Assembly (NCBI GenBank): GCA_902789725.1
Contig: CADAPC010000037.1
Coordinates: 1 to 64,000, forward strand
Source of the DNA: an uncultured Bacteroidales bacterium
GTDB taxonomy: Bacteria > Bacteroidota > Bacteroidia > Bacteroidales > Bacteroidaceae
Direction of reading: 5' to 3'
Length of the DNA stretch: 64,000 bases
Both the position numbers and the translations under genes were made by a program. This document shows, one piece after another, positions 19,984-29,142 of the stretch; position 1 is the first letter of the stretch; the number at the start of each line of letters is the position of its first letter. The notes below the pieces were generated by a model. That model made no database searches. It was not told where the DNA came from and was given only the letters and a program-made list of their open reading frames with translations.

Positions 19984-22563
19984 ATGGCAAAGAATAAAGG
20001 AAAAAACAACAAAAACAAAAAATACGCTGAAATACAAAAGCAGAAGCTGAATGGAGGTGATTTGTTTGCGGGGTTTGGCCGCTGGGAAACATTCTCTTTT
20101 TGTATAGGATTGATGTGTGTGGTCGTTGCGCTATTTATAGCAGTAGCGATGGTATCGTATTTATTTTCAGGCGAAGCGGATTTCAGCTTGTTGGAAGACA
20201 AGAGTGACTGGCTTAACGCAGATTTGGAGTATAAAAATGTGTGCGGTTCATGGGGTGCTATCGTGGCATATTGGTTGATGAATGATTTGTTCGGTTTGGC
20301 ATCGTTCATTATTCCACCTTATCTTGTGATTGTAGGGCTTCGCCTGATGAAGGCTTTTAAGTTTACATTGCTGAGAAAGTTTGTGCTGATGACATTTTTG
20401 ATGCTTTGGCTGAGTGTTTTCTTGGCAGCTTTTGGTGAATTATTCCCATGGTCTGAAGGCTCGTTCTTGAAACTGGGTGGTAATCATGGCGTTCACGTGG
20501 TCAGATTGTTGACGCAAGTGGTGGGTGCACCAGGCTTGTTAGCTGTGTTGGTGCTGACTGCCGTCATCTTTTTGATGTATCTTAGTGCCAAAACGATTGA
20601 AGTTATTCGCAATGCGTTAAGATTGAAATTTATGAAAAAAGAACGTTTGGAACATTTCAAAACATTAATGCGACATGGATCGAATGGCAAATGTGACGTT
20701 GTGGAAAATACCGAAGATCAAGTAGATGAAAAAGCCATCAACAACATGGATGAATATACGAATGCGATGATAGACCAAGCGGCTGCTGTGGAAAAAGAAA
20801 TGGAGGATGCTGCAACAAATGTGGTTGATTTTGGTAATATAGAGACTATCAACACTTCACTTTCAGAAAATGATACTGATGAGGTAGAGAGCAATGTGAC
20901 AGGCGAAGTGTCTGTCCTCGGCTTGGACAACTCTTCTGCGAAAGAGATGCGACAAGGCACATCGACTTCAGGAGGAGATACTGCAAAAATGGAGATAGAG
21001 CAGAAGGAAACAGAACAGGGGAGTGGAGAAATAGAACGTGGCGACATCACTACACCTTATGATCCCAAACTGGATTTGGAACATTATAAGTATCCGACGT
21101 TAGATTTATTGAAAAAGACAGAAGACCAAGGTCCGATGATTGACATGATTGAGCAGAATGCGAACAAGAATCGCATTATTGAAGTGCTTAGGACATTTGG
21201 CGTAGAGATAAAGAACATTAAAGCGACTATTGGCCCGACCATCACACTTTATGAAATTGTCCCAGCTGAAGGTACACGCATTAGCAAGATTAGGAATTTG
21301 GAAGACGATATTGCTTTGTCTTTGGCCGCGAAGGGTATTCGTATCATTGCCCCCATTCCAGGTAAGGGTACTATTGGTATAGAAGTGCCAAACAAGAAGG
21401 CTTGCATAGTGTCGATGGAAAGTGTCATCAACAGTCGAGTGTATCAAGAAAGCAAGATGGAACTTCCATGCGCAGTAGGTAAAACCATTAGCAACGAAGT
21501 GTTCATGTTTGATTTGGCCAAAGCACCTCATTTGCTTGTTGCTGGTGCAACAGGCCAAGGTAAGTCTGTAGGTCTGAATGCTATAGTCACGTCCTTACTC
21601 TATAAAAAGCACCCATCAGAGTTGAAAATTGTGATGGTTGACCCGAAAAAGGTGGAGTTCAGCATCTACAGCCCAATTGAGAATCACTTCTTGGCACGTT
21701 TGGAGGAAGAGGAAGATTGCATCATTACAGATGTACAGAAGGTAGTGAAGACGCTAAATTCGCTTTGTGTGTTGATGGACACAAGATATGATATGTTAAA
21801 GCGTGCGCATGCACGTAATATTAAGGAATATAATGAGATGTTCAAAAATCGTCGATTGAACCCTGAACATGGACATGAGTTCATGCCATATATCGTTGTG
21901 ATTGTCGATGAGTTTGGCGACCTCATCATGACAGCAGGCAAGGAGGTGGAATTGCCGATTTGCCGTATAGCACAATTGGCACGTGCCGTAGGTATTCACA
22001 TGATTATTGCCACGCAGCGCCCGCAGGCAAGCATCATCAGTGGTGCTATTAAGGCAAACTTCCCAACCAGAATAGCGTTCAAGGTGAGTTCCATGATGGA
22101 CTCTCGTGTGATTCTGGACCGTTCGGGTGCTAACCAATTGATAGGTAAGGGCGACATGCTCTACATGGGTGGCGGAGAGCCAGTGCGTGTGCAGTGTGCT
22201 TTTGTCGATACACCAGAGGTAAATGACATTTGTCATTTCATTTCCATACAGCAATCCTTCCTCCATCCGATGTTTCTGCCTGAAGTGGTTGACCCAGATA
22301 GTGACAGTGGTGGCGGAATGGGTACGGTGGACAAAGGGCATCTTGACCCGATGTTTGCTGACGTGGCAAAATTTGTAGTCAATAACCAGAGTGGCTCAAC
22401 TTCAATGATACAGCGAAACTATTCAATTGGCTACAACCGTGCTGGTAAAATTATGGATCAGTTGGAAAAGATGGGTGTGGTTGGTCCACAAGTAGGCAGT
22501 AAACCTCGTGAGGTTCTTATTAAAGACCCCATTACGTTGGATAGTCTGTTGAATACATTATAA
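19984..22563 (+). CDS. ftsK: DNA translocase FtsK
   Basis: An 859-aa FtsK/SpoIIIE translocase that pumps chromosomal DNA through the division septum and activates dimer resolution. The N-terminus is basic (KNKGKNNKNKKYAEIQKQK) and followed by about four membrane helices between residues 30 and 205. A low-complexity acidic linker runs to about 360. The motor has Walker A AGATGQGKSVGLN (about 520-532), Walker B YIVVIVDEFGDLIM, and a C-terminal winged-helix gamma domain (SIGYNRAGKIMDQLEKMGVVGP) that reads polar DNA signals. lolA follows after 36 bases, the usual Bacteroidales order. Confidence 0.97.
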   Translation: MAKNKGKNNKNKKYAEIQKQKLNGGDLFAGFGRWETFSFCIGLMCVVVALFIAVAMVSYLFSGEADFSLLEDKSDWLNADLEYKNVCGSWGAIVAYWLMNDLFGLASFIIPPYLVIVGLRLMKAFKFTLLRKFVLMTFLMLWLSVFLAAFGELFPWSEGSFLKLGGNHGVHVVRLLTQVVGAPGLLAVLVLTAVIFLMYLSAKTIEVIRNALRLKFMKKERLEHFKTLMRHGSNGKCDVVENTEDQVDEKAINNMDEYTNAMIDQAAAVEKEMEDAATNVVDFGNIETINTSLSENDTDEVESNVTGEVSVLGLDNSSAKEMRQGTSTSGGDTAKMEIEQKETEQGSGEIERGDITTPYDPKLDLEHYKYPTLDLLKKTEDQGPMIDMIEQNANKNRIIEVLRTFGVEIKNIKATIGPTITLYEIVPAEGTRISKIRNLEDDIALSLAAKGIRIIAPIPGKGTIGIEVPNKKACIVSMESVINSRVYQESKMELPCAVGKTISNEVFMFDLAKAPHLLVAGATGQGKSVGLNAIVTSLLYKKHPSELKIVMVDPKKVEFSIYSPIENHFLARLEEEEDCIITDVQKVVKTLNSLCVLMDTRYDMLKRAHARNIKEYNEMFKNRRLNPEHGHEFMPYIVVIVDEFGDLIMTAGKEVELPICRIAQLARAVGIHMIIATQRPQASIISGAIKANFPTRIAFKVSSMMDSRVILDRSGANQLIGKGDMLYMGGGEPVRVQCAFVDTPEVNDICHFISIQQSFLHPMFLPEVVDPDSDSGGGMGTVDKGHLDPMFADVAKFVVNNQSGSTSMIQRNYSIGYNRAGKIMDQLEKMGVVGPQVGSKPREVLIKDPITLDSLLNTL

Positions 22564-22599
22564 AATGAGAGATTTGTTTTCACATAAATAATATTAAAT

Positions 22600-23205
22600 A
22601 TGATGAAGAAAATGACGTTAGTTGTGTTGAGTCTGCTGTTGACAGCAATGACATGGGCACAAAACGCTACAAAGATTTTGGATCAGACAGCAGCTAAACT
22701 GAAGGCAGCAGGTGATGTGAAGATTGGCTTTACGCTGGAAGTGGAAGGTGGTTCTTCTACCGGATACATAAAACTACAAGGGCAAAAGTTTGTGCTGAAC
22801 ATGGGGGGGAGTATTATCTGGTTTGACAGTAAGACGATGTGGACTTATTTGAAGAATAATGATGAAGTGAATGTGACAGAACCTTCCGCTGCAGAGGTGG
22901 CAAAGATGAATCCGTATGCATTTCTTTCATTTTATAAAAATGGTTATGCTGCCAAGATGGGTGGCGGCACATCCAAGGCCTACGAGGTGGTGCTGACAGG
23001 CAACGCTAACAGTCCCTTTAAGGAGGTCATTGTACGAATCAATAAATCGTCATATATTCCTACAAGCATTAGGATGACTTCTGCAAAAGGTGCTCAGACG
23101 TATATTCGTTGTAACTCTTTCCTGAAAAACCAGAAATACAAATCTTCAACATTTCAGTTTAATCAGAAGAATTATCCCAACGCAGAACTCATAGACTTAA
23201 GATAA
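22600..23205 (+). CDS. lolA: outer-membrane lipoprotein carrier LolA
   Basis: A 201-aa periplasmic chaperone of the LolA family, which carries lipoproteins from the inner to the outer membrane. A signal peptide (LVVLSLLLTAMTWAQ) is followed by the half-barrel fold pattern: a first helix LDQTAAKLKAAGDVKIGF, beta strands ending in KFVLNMGGSIIWFDSKTMWTY, and NEVNVTEPSAAEVAKMNPYAF (written NDEVNVTEP), which matches the family. The start could be either of two adjacent ATGs (22600 or 22603). It ends on the A of the next gene's start codon. Confidence 0.88.
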   Translation: MMKKMTLVVLSLLLTAMTWAQNATKILDQTAAKLKAAGDVKIGFTLEVEGGSSTGYIKLQGQKFVLNMGGSIIWFDSKTMWTYLKNNDEVNVTEPSAAEVAKMNPYAFLSFYKNGYAAKMGGGTSKAYEVVLTGNANSPFKEVIVRINKSSYIPTSIRMTSAKGAQTYIRCNSFLKNQKYKSSTFQFNQKNYPNAELIDLR

Positions 23206-24713
23206 TGGAACTGTCTAAGGCTTGGCTTTTGTACCAAATCGTTGCGCATCATCAGCGCTTACAAGCAAGGCGCCACGTGATGTTTGAACGAAACAGGGCA
23301 ATGAAGATTTTTGGTTATATCTTCGTTGCTTTTTGGGCTGTTTATCTCATTTTGCTTGGTGTGTCAGCATACGGTCTTTTTAGCGACAGAGCTTTGGAGG
23401 CGTTTGATTGGATTGACGGAGGCATGATTTGGTTTCTTATTCTTGACTTTTTTTCGCGTTTTGCTATGCAGGAAACTCCTGCACAAAATATCAAGCAATA
23501 TAAGCTCCAGAACATCCCTACAGTTTTTTTGCTTCATACGTTTCTGTTGCGCATGGGACTCCAACCCTATAATTTCTTTTGGGCCTTTTTCTTTGTTCCT
23601 TTTGGTCTGATGGCTATTCCTCAATTCTATGGATTTTGGGGATTGGTGGGTTACATTGGGGGATGGTGGCTTGTCTTTGTTTGGAACAGCTATTGGTACC
23701 TTTTGTGGCGAACCTTGCTGAACCGCAACTATCTCTTTCTTGCTGTTCCCGTAATCATTTATGTTGCTTTGGCATACTTCGGCATTTTTTTTAATGAAGA
23801 GAACCAGTGGCTTTTCAATGGGACTATCCGCCTTATGCGCGGCTTCTGTCAATGGCACCCACTCTGTTTGGTCATTTTCTTTGCGATGTCAACACCGCTC
23901 TATATCATCAATTATAAACTTCAGAAAGTGGCCATTTATGTTGAGATAGCCAAAACAGAAGAAGTCAAAACATTCAAAACTCACAACATGACTTTCCTCG
24001 ATGGATTTGGTATTATTGGTGAGTATTTGAAATTGGAACTGAAATCTACCATGCGGAATCTTGTGGTTAGAAAGCAATTCATTTCTGGAGCGCTTTGTAT
24101 GCTTATGCTGTGTGGTCTCTTTTCTTTTACCGACGTGTATGATGGCATGCCTTTCATGCGTGTATTCATCTGTGTCTATTGTTTCACGTGTTTGGGTGTG
24201 ATGACCTTGACCACAGTGATGTGTGCAGAAGGTAATTATATAGATGGGTTGATGGTTAGGAAAGAAACTGTGCTTTCTTTGCTGAAAGCCAAGTATTATT
24301 TCCAGTGCATTATGTTGCTGGTGCCCTCACTTTTTTCTTTAATGCCAATTATTGAAGGGAAAATCACAGTGTTTACAGCATTAGGGTGTCTCCTTTTTGC
24401 ATCGGGAGCAGTGTTTCCATTCCTCTTTCAGTTAGCGGTGTACAATGATGTGACTATCCATCTGAATGAAAAATTAACAAAGTCTGGACGCGACACGAAG
24501 GTGCAAATGCTGATGTCGGGAGCTGCCTTGTTCTTGCCCATGTTGTTGATGTACACGTTAGTGGAATGCTTTAATGAAGACGTAGCTGCTACAGCGATGA
24601 TAACAATTGGGCTAATAGGCACCTTATTGCATCCGCTTTGGCTCAATCATATATACAAAAGGTTCATGAAACGCCGTTACCAAAATATGGACGGCTTCAG
24701 GAACTCCAGATAA
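23205..24713 (+). CDS. DUF5687 membrane protein, ABC permease-like
   Basis: A 502-aa integral membrane protein, dense in hydrophobic helices (roughly ten). The N-terminus (ELSKAWLLYQIVAHHQRLQARRH) and overall layout match the DUF5687 family, which is found beside ABC ATPases in Bacteroidota and is likely an ABC-2-type permease. Its start codon overlaps the lolA stop region by one base and the ATPase gene follows after 25 bases, which supports a permease-ATPase pair. The substrate is unknown. Confidence 0.82.
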   Translation: MELSKAWLLYQIVAHHQRLQARRHVMFERNRAMKIFGYIFVAFWAVYLILLGVSAYGLFSDRALEAFDWIDGGMIWFLILDFFSRFAMQETPAQNIKQYKLQNIPTVFLLHTFLLRMGLQPYNFFWAFFFVPFGLMAIPQFYGFWGLVGYIGGWWLVFVWNSYWYLLWRTLLNRNYLFLAVPVIIYVALAYFGIFFNEENQWLFNGTIRLMRGFCQWHPLCLVIFFAMSTPLYIINYKLQKVAIYVEIAKTEEVKTFKTHNMTFLDGFGIIGEYLKLELKSTMRNLVVRKQFISGALCMLMLCGLFSFTDVYDGMPFMRVFICVYCFTCLGVMTLTTVMCAEGNYIDGLMVRKETVLSLLKAKYYFQCIMLLVPSLFSLMPIIEGKITVFTALGCLLFASGAVFPFLFQLAVYNDVTIHLNEKLTKSGRDTKVQMLMSGAALFLPMLLMYTLVECFNEDVAATAMITIGLIGTLLHPLWLNHIYKRFMKRRYQNMDGFRNSR

Positions 24714-24738
24714 AGGCGTTATTCATACACAAAAACCT

Positions 24739-25476
24739 ATGAACTTAACAATCGAAAATCTAACCAAGTCTTTTGGACAAAAGCAAGCTCTGAACATTGA
24801 TCACTACGCCATTCATAGTGGAGAGATTATCGGACTTGTTGGTAACAATGGTGCAGGTAAAACCACACTTTTTCGTATCATCCTTGATTTGCTGAAAGCC
24901 GACACTGGGTGTGTCACCATTGATGGAATATTGGATGGACAACCCGTCTCATGCGATACAGCTAAGAGCGAAGAGTGGAAAGCTTACACAGGGGCTTTTG
25001 TTGATGCAAGTTTCTTGATTGAATACCTCACTCCTGAAGAGTACTTCCGTTTCATCGCCAAAATTTCTGGTATTTCTGATGCCGTGATGGAAGAGCGTCT
25101 GCTTCAGTTCAACAGTTTCATGAATGGTGAAGTGCTTGGACAGAAAACACTGATTCGGAACCTTTCAATGGGAAACAAGCAGAAGGTGGGCATCATCGGG
25201 GCAATGCTTCATTACCCACGACTGCTCATTCTCGACGAGCCTTTTAATTTCCTTGACCCAACTTCTCAGTTGGCCATGAAATATCTATTGGAAACTTACA
25301 GTAAAGAGAGGAAAGCCACCATTATTGTTTCCTCGCACAATTTGACCCACACGCTCGACATTTGTTCTCGCATCACTCTTTTGGAGCATGGAGTTATTAT
25401 CAAAGATTATGACCGAGATTATGCTTTGTTGACTTCTGAAATTGAGGCATATTTTAAGGGAAATATCAATATTTAG
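24739..25476 (+). CDS. ABC transporter ATP-binding protein
   Basis: A 245-aa nucleotide-binding subunit. Walker A is GNNGAGKTT (35-43), the signature motif reads NLSMGNKQKVGIIGAML (about 143), Walker B is LLILDEPFNFLDP (about 162), and the switch His is in VSSHNLTH. The signature has Met in place of Ser-Gly-Gly (LSMGNKQ), common in the ABC-2 exporter class. It pairs with the DUF5687 permease just upstream, probably as an efflux or export system of unknown substrate. Confidence 0.93.
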   Translation: MNLTIENLTKSFGQKQALNIDHYAIHSGEIIGLVGNNGAGKTTLFRIILDLLKADTGCVTIDGILDGQPVSCDTAKSEEWKAYTGAFVDASFLIEYLTPEEYFRFIAKISGISDAVMEERLLQFNSFMNGEVLGQKTLIRNLSMGNKQKVGIIGAMLHYPRLLILDEPFNFLDPTSQLAMKYLLETYSKERKATIIVSSHNLTHTLDICSRITLLEHGVIIKDYDRDYALLTSEIEAYFKGNINI

Positions 25477-25530
25477 GAGGAAGAATTAATTTTTTTCCTC
25501 TTTTACGTTCTTTGTACCGTCAAAAAGCCG

Positions 25531-25538
25531 TAAATTTG
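25531..25538 (+). promoter_or_regulatory. -7 box TAAATTTG for the mce-mmd operon
   Basis: TAAATTTG matches TAnnTTTG about 96 bases before the mce start codon. A TTTG at 25511-25514 lies 16 bases upstream, slightly short of ideal spacing. It would start the methylmalonyl-CoA operon. Confidence 0.45.
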
Positions 25539-25633
25539 TAAGCTTTTGTGACTCTGATACGGTCTTTTTCTTTTAGAAAAACTTATAGAAAAGTATCATA
25601 TAATACATACATAACTAACAAATCAAAATCATT

Positions 25634-26047
25634 ATGAAGATTTCAAGAATTGATCACCTTGGAATAGGTGTTGAGAGCATCGAAGCAGTGCTCCCTTATT
25701 TTGAGAATGTGCTTGGCCTGAAGTGCTATGCAGTAGAAGAAGTAGAAGACCAAAAAGTGAAGACAGCTTTCTTAAAGGTAGGTGAAGTGAAACTGGAACT
25801 TTTAGAGCCAACATCACCAGACTCAGCCGTTGCCAAATGGCTTGAGAAAGGTGGGAAAGGTGTTCACCATGTAGCATTTGCAGTAGAAGACGGAGTGGCT
25901 GAAGCACTTGTCGAAGCAGAAGGAAAGGGCATCCGCCTTATAGACAAAACTCCGCGCCCGGGTGCAGAACAGATGTCTATTGGTTTCCTTCATCCAAAGA
26001 CTACCGCAGGAGTGCTGACAGAATTTTGCGAACCACAGAACAAATAA
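25634..26047 (+). CDS. mce: methylmalonyl-CoA epimerase
   Basis: A 137-aa vicinal-oxygen-chelate enzyme that interconverts (S)- and (R)-methylmalonyl-CoA, linking methylmalonyl-CoA mutase to the decarboxylase. Metal ligands typical of the family are present: His in DHLGIGV (near residue 9), the [11 protein letters not shown]is (near residue 78), and a C-terminal Glu in VLTEFCEP. Length is normal. It heads the decarboxylase cluster, 25 bases before mmdA. Confidence 0.95.
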   Translation: MKISRIDHLGIGVESIEAVLPYFENVLGLKCYAVEEVEDQKVKTAFLKVGEVKLELLEPTSPDSAVAKWLEKGGKGVHHVAFAVEDGVAEALVEAEGKGIRLIDKTPRPGAEQMSIGFLHPKTTAGVLTEFCEPQNK

Positions 26048-26072
26048 TCATAGATGCACAATTTACAATTTT

Positions 26073-27612
26073 ATGTCTAAACAAACAGAAAGAATACAGG
26101 AGCTGATTGAGCTCCGTCAGAAAGCCCGTCTGGGTGGTGGCGAGAAAGCCATCGACAAGCAGCACGCCAAGGGCAAGTTCACTGCACGTGAGCGCATTGC
26201 AATGCTCCTCGACGAGGGCAGTTTTGAAGAATATGATATGTTCAAACTCCACCGTTGCACCAACTTCGGCATGGAGAAGAAGCAGTATCTTGGCGACGGT
26301 TGGACGCCTCGTCTTTATTTTTGCTCAGGATTTCACGGTGAACGCAGGTTCGCTCTCCGAAACCATGAGCCAGAAAATCTGCAAGATTATGGACATGGCC
26401 ATGAAGGTGGGTGCTCCTGTCATCGGCCTCAACGACTCGGGTGGTGCTCGTATTCAGGAGGGTATCAACGCCTTGGCTGGCTACGCTGAGATTTTCCAGC
26501 GCAACATCATGGCATCAGGTGTAATTCCTCAGATTTCAGGCATTTTCGGCCCTTGTGCAGGTGGCGCCGTTTATTCTCCTGCCTTGACCGACTTTACGCT
26601 TATGATGGAGAACACATCGTTTATGTTCCTTACCGGTCCAGCTGTGGTAAAGACTGTGACTGGTGAAGATGTGGATCAGGAAAGTTTAGGTGGCGCATCC
26701 GTTCACTCAACCAAGTCGGGTGTTACGCATTTTACAGCCGCTACAGAGGAAGAGGCTATGGCGATGATTCAGCAACTCATTTCCTACATTCCGCAGAACA
26801 ACCAGGAGGAGACTCCACGTGTGGAATGCACCGACCCCATCGATCGTCTGGAGGATTCGCTCAACGAAATCATTCCCGACAATCCCAACCAGGCATACGA
26901 CATGTACAAAGTCATTGCCGCTACTGTAGATAACGGTGAGTTCTTTGAGGTGCAGCCACGATATGCTCAGAACATCATTGTGGGTTTCGCACGTTTCAAT
27001 GGCCGTTCCGTTGGTATTGTAGCTAACCAGCCATCCAAGTTTGCAGGTGTGCTCGATTGCAATGCCTCACGCAAGGGTGCTCGTTTCGTACGTTTCTGCG
27101 ATGCATTCAACATTCCTATTGTTAGTTTCGTGGATGTGCCAGGCTTCCTTCCTGGTACAGGACAGGAATACAACGCTGTTATCCTTCATGGTGCTAAATT
27201 GCTCTATGCCTACGGAGAGGCCACTGTGCCCAAGGTGACGGTGACACTCCGCAAATCTTATGGTGGTTCACACATCGTGATGTCTTGTAAGCAACTTCGT
27301 GGCGACATTAATTATGCATGGCCATCGGCCGAAATTGCCGTGATGGGTGCCAGTGGCGCAGCTGCTGTGCTCTATGCTCGCGAAGCAAAACAAATCAAGG
27401 AGGAGGGTGGTGATGCAAAGGCATTCATTGCTGAAAAAGAGGAAGAATACTCCAAACTCTTTGCCAATCCTTATCAGGCAGCCAAGTATGGTTATATCGA
27501 TGATGTGATTGAACCACGAAACACACGTTTCCGTGTGATTCGTGCCCTTGAGCAGCTTGCCAACAAGTCACTTACAAATCCTGCTAAGAAACACGGTAAT
27601 ATTCCATTGTAA
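26073..27612 (+). pseudogene. mmdA: methylmalonyl-CoA decarboxylase alpha (MmdA), frame-disrupted
   Basis: Carboxyltransferase subunit of the biotin-dependent decarboxylase that takes CO2 from methylmalonyl-CoA. The coding sequence is split: residues 1-76 ([19 protein letters not shown] ... KKQYLGDG) are in one frame to base 26300, and the rest ([20 protein letters not shown] ... KKHGNIPL) is in the +1 frame from 26302. As I recall the family, the missing piece is V-V-T-G-x-G-T-I plus most of the next codon, about 26 bases, which accounts for the shift. Everything after it is fully conserved ([25 protein letters not shown]) with no further damage. Either a very recent deletion between short repeats (gacgg / gatgg) or an assembly error; the downstream partner genes are intact. 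Confidence 0.85.
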
Positions 27613-27618
27613 ATTATT

Positions 27619-28608
27619 ATGAGAAAGTTATTATCTGTTATTTCATTCCTGATAGCATCTTCTGCTGCATTTGCACAAGGGGCACATGACTTCAAATTCA
27701 ATGAAGTGTTTGTCCACGCCCCTGCTTGCTGCGGTGGCGACTCCACTGCAACTTGTAGCAAAACACCGAGCTATGTGGATGAATACGGGCAGTCTGCATC
27801 ATGGATTGAGATTGAAAACACTTCTTATTCCACTCACGAAATAAGGAACTGCTTCATTACCATCAATCCCGCTGTCCTCGATAAGACGATGTCTGCACCT
27901 GAGCGCGAAAAGCTCATGTCAGTCATTCCTGCCGGTGACCCTCGCACATCAATTGGTGCAAAGCAACGTATCACATTTTTTGCCGACGGACATACCAATC
28001 GTGGTACACTCCATCTCAATTTCACCCTTCCCGTAGGCAAGCCCTTCACCCTTTACCTTTTTGATGGAAATGCTGTCGATTTGCTCGACTCTGTTCGTGT
28101 AGAAACTCTTCCTGTAGGTTCAAGTTTCGCTCGCATCAATGGTGATGAATGGCAAGTGCTTGAGGAAGATAAGGTAACTCCCAATGCCCCTAATTTGGTT
28201 TATCATAATGATAAGATTCGGGAATTCAAGGAGAAAGATCCCTACGGCATTGCCATGACCCTTATGTGCATGGGTGTAGTGTTCTCATGCCTCATTCTGT
28301 TGTTTGTGTTCTTCCACATATTCGGCTGGGCTATGAACCGCGCTGCCAAATTGGCTCGTGTACGTGCCATTCGTGCTATTCACGACCAGGCTTCCAAGAT
28401 GGTTGAGATGGCCAAGCAAGGCACAACCGAAACACGAGGTATTGATATGGAAACCTACACAGCCGTTATTGGTATGGCACTCCACGAATATTTTGGTGGC
28501 ACTCATGACCTTGAGTCTGGTATCTTGACTATTAATCAGACACCAACCACATGGGCGGATAAGAGCCATGAACTTCGTGTGACTCCGCAACATCATCAAG
28601 CAAACTAA
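27619..28608 (+). CDS. OadG-like gamma subunit with large exported domain
   Basis: A 329-aa protein between mmdA and the biotin carrier gene. It starts with a signal peptide (LSVISFLIASSAAFAQG). The exported part (about 20-205) contains HAPACCGGDSTATCSK, a WIEIENTSYSTHEIRNC segment resembling a lamin-tail-like beta domain, and ends before a single membrane helix (GIAMTLMCMGVVFSCLILLFVFFHIF split at residues 213-238). The helix and following cytosolic segment resemble the small gamma subunit OadG/MmdD that anchors the complex. The C-terminal part (about 265-329) holds a short conserved block, YTAVIGMALHEYF. I infer a gamma-like anchoring role from position and the helix; the exported domain has no known function. 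Confidence 0.8.
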   Translation: MRKLLSVISFLIASSAAFAQGAHDFKFNEVFVHAPACCGGDSTATCSKTPSYVDEYGQSASWIEIENTSYSTHEIRNCFITINPAVLDKTMSAPEREKLMSVIPAGDPRTSIGAKQRITFFADGHTNRGTLHLNFTLPVGKPFTLYLFDGNAVDLLDSVRVETLPVGSSFARINGDEWQVLEEDKVTPNAPNLVYHNDKIREFKEKDPYGIAMTLMCMGVVFSCLILLFVFFHIFGWAMNRAAKLARVRAIRAIHDQASKMVEMAKQGTTETRGIDMETYTAVIGMALHEYFGGTHDLESGILTINQTPTTWADKSHELRVTPQHHQAN

Positions 28609-28628
28609 ACTAATTCTAACAAAACGAA

Positions 28629-29057
28629 ATGAAAGAATATAATTATAAAATTAAAGGTGTTCCTTACAATGTAAAAGTAAATGGAATTGAAGAGAACATC
28701 GCCAAAGTTGAGGTGAACGGCATCGAGTTTGAAGTGGAGCTTGAGAAGCCTGTAGCTCAACCCAAGCCAGTAGTGCGTGCTGTAGCCGCTCCCGTTAAAA
28801 CTATTGAAGCTCCAAAAGCGGCTCAGGAGGCGGTGGCAGATGGTGTATCGGCTGTTCGAGCACCCCTGCCAGGTACCATCAACGACATTAAGGTCACTGT
28901 GGGGCAGGCAGTCAAGAAGGGTGAGACGCTTGTTATTCTTGAAGCCATGAAGATGGAGAACAACATCGACTCTGACCGCGATGGCAAAATCAAAGAAGTC
29001 AAGGTGCAGAAAGGCGATACCGTCATGGAAGGAGCCATTCTTGTTACAATCGGATAA
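28629..29057 (+). CDS. biotin carboxyl carrier subunit of decarboxylase
   Basis: A 142-aa biotin carrier (MmdC/BCCP-like). The N-terminal 40 residues are a conserved extension (EYNYKIKGVPYNVKVNGIEE region), then an Ala/Pro-rich flexible linker (about 45-75), then the biotinyl domain with RAPLPGTINDIKVTVGQ and the EAMKMEN motif; the biotinylated lysine is K108. It shuttles the carboxyl group from the alpha subunit to the beta subunit. Adjacent to the gamma-like and beta genes. Confidence 0.93.
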   Translation: MKEYNYKIKGVPYNVKVNGIEENIAKVEVNGIEFEVELEKPVAQPKPVVRAVAAPVKTIEAPKAAQEAVADGVSAVRAPLPGTINDIKVTVGQAVKKGETLVILEAMKMENNIDSDRDGKIKEVKVQKGDTVMEGAILVTIG

Positions 29058-29142
29058 TTAATAAAGTAGAAAAATTGGAAAGTCGCATAAAAGGGAAGCA
29101 ATAATCCTTCAATGCGCCAATCCTTAAATTCTTATATTTTAC

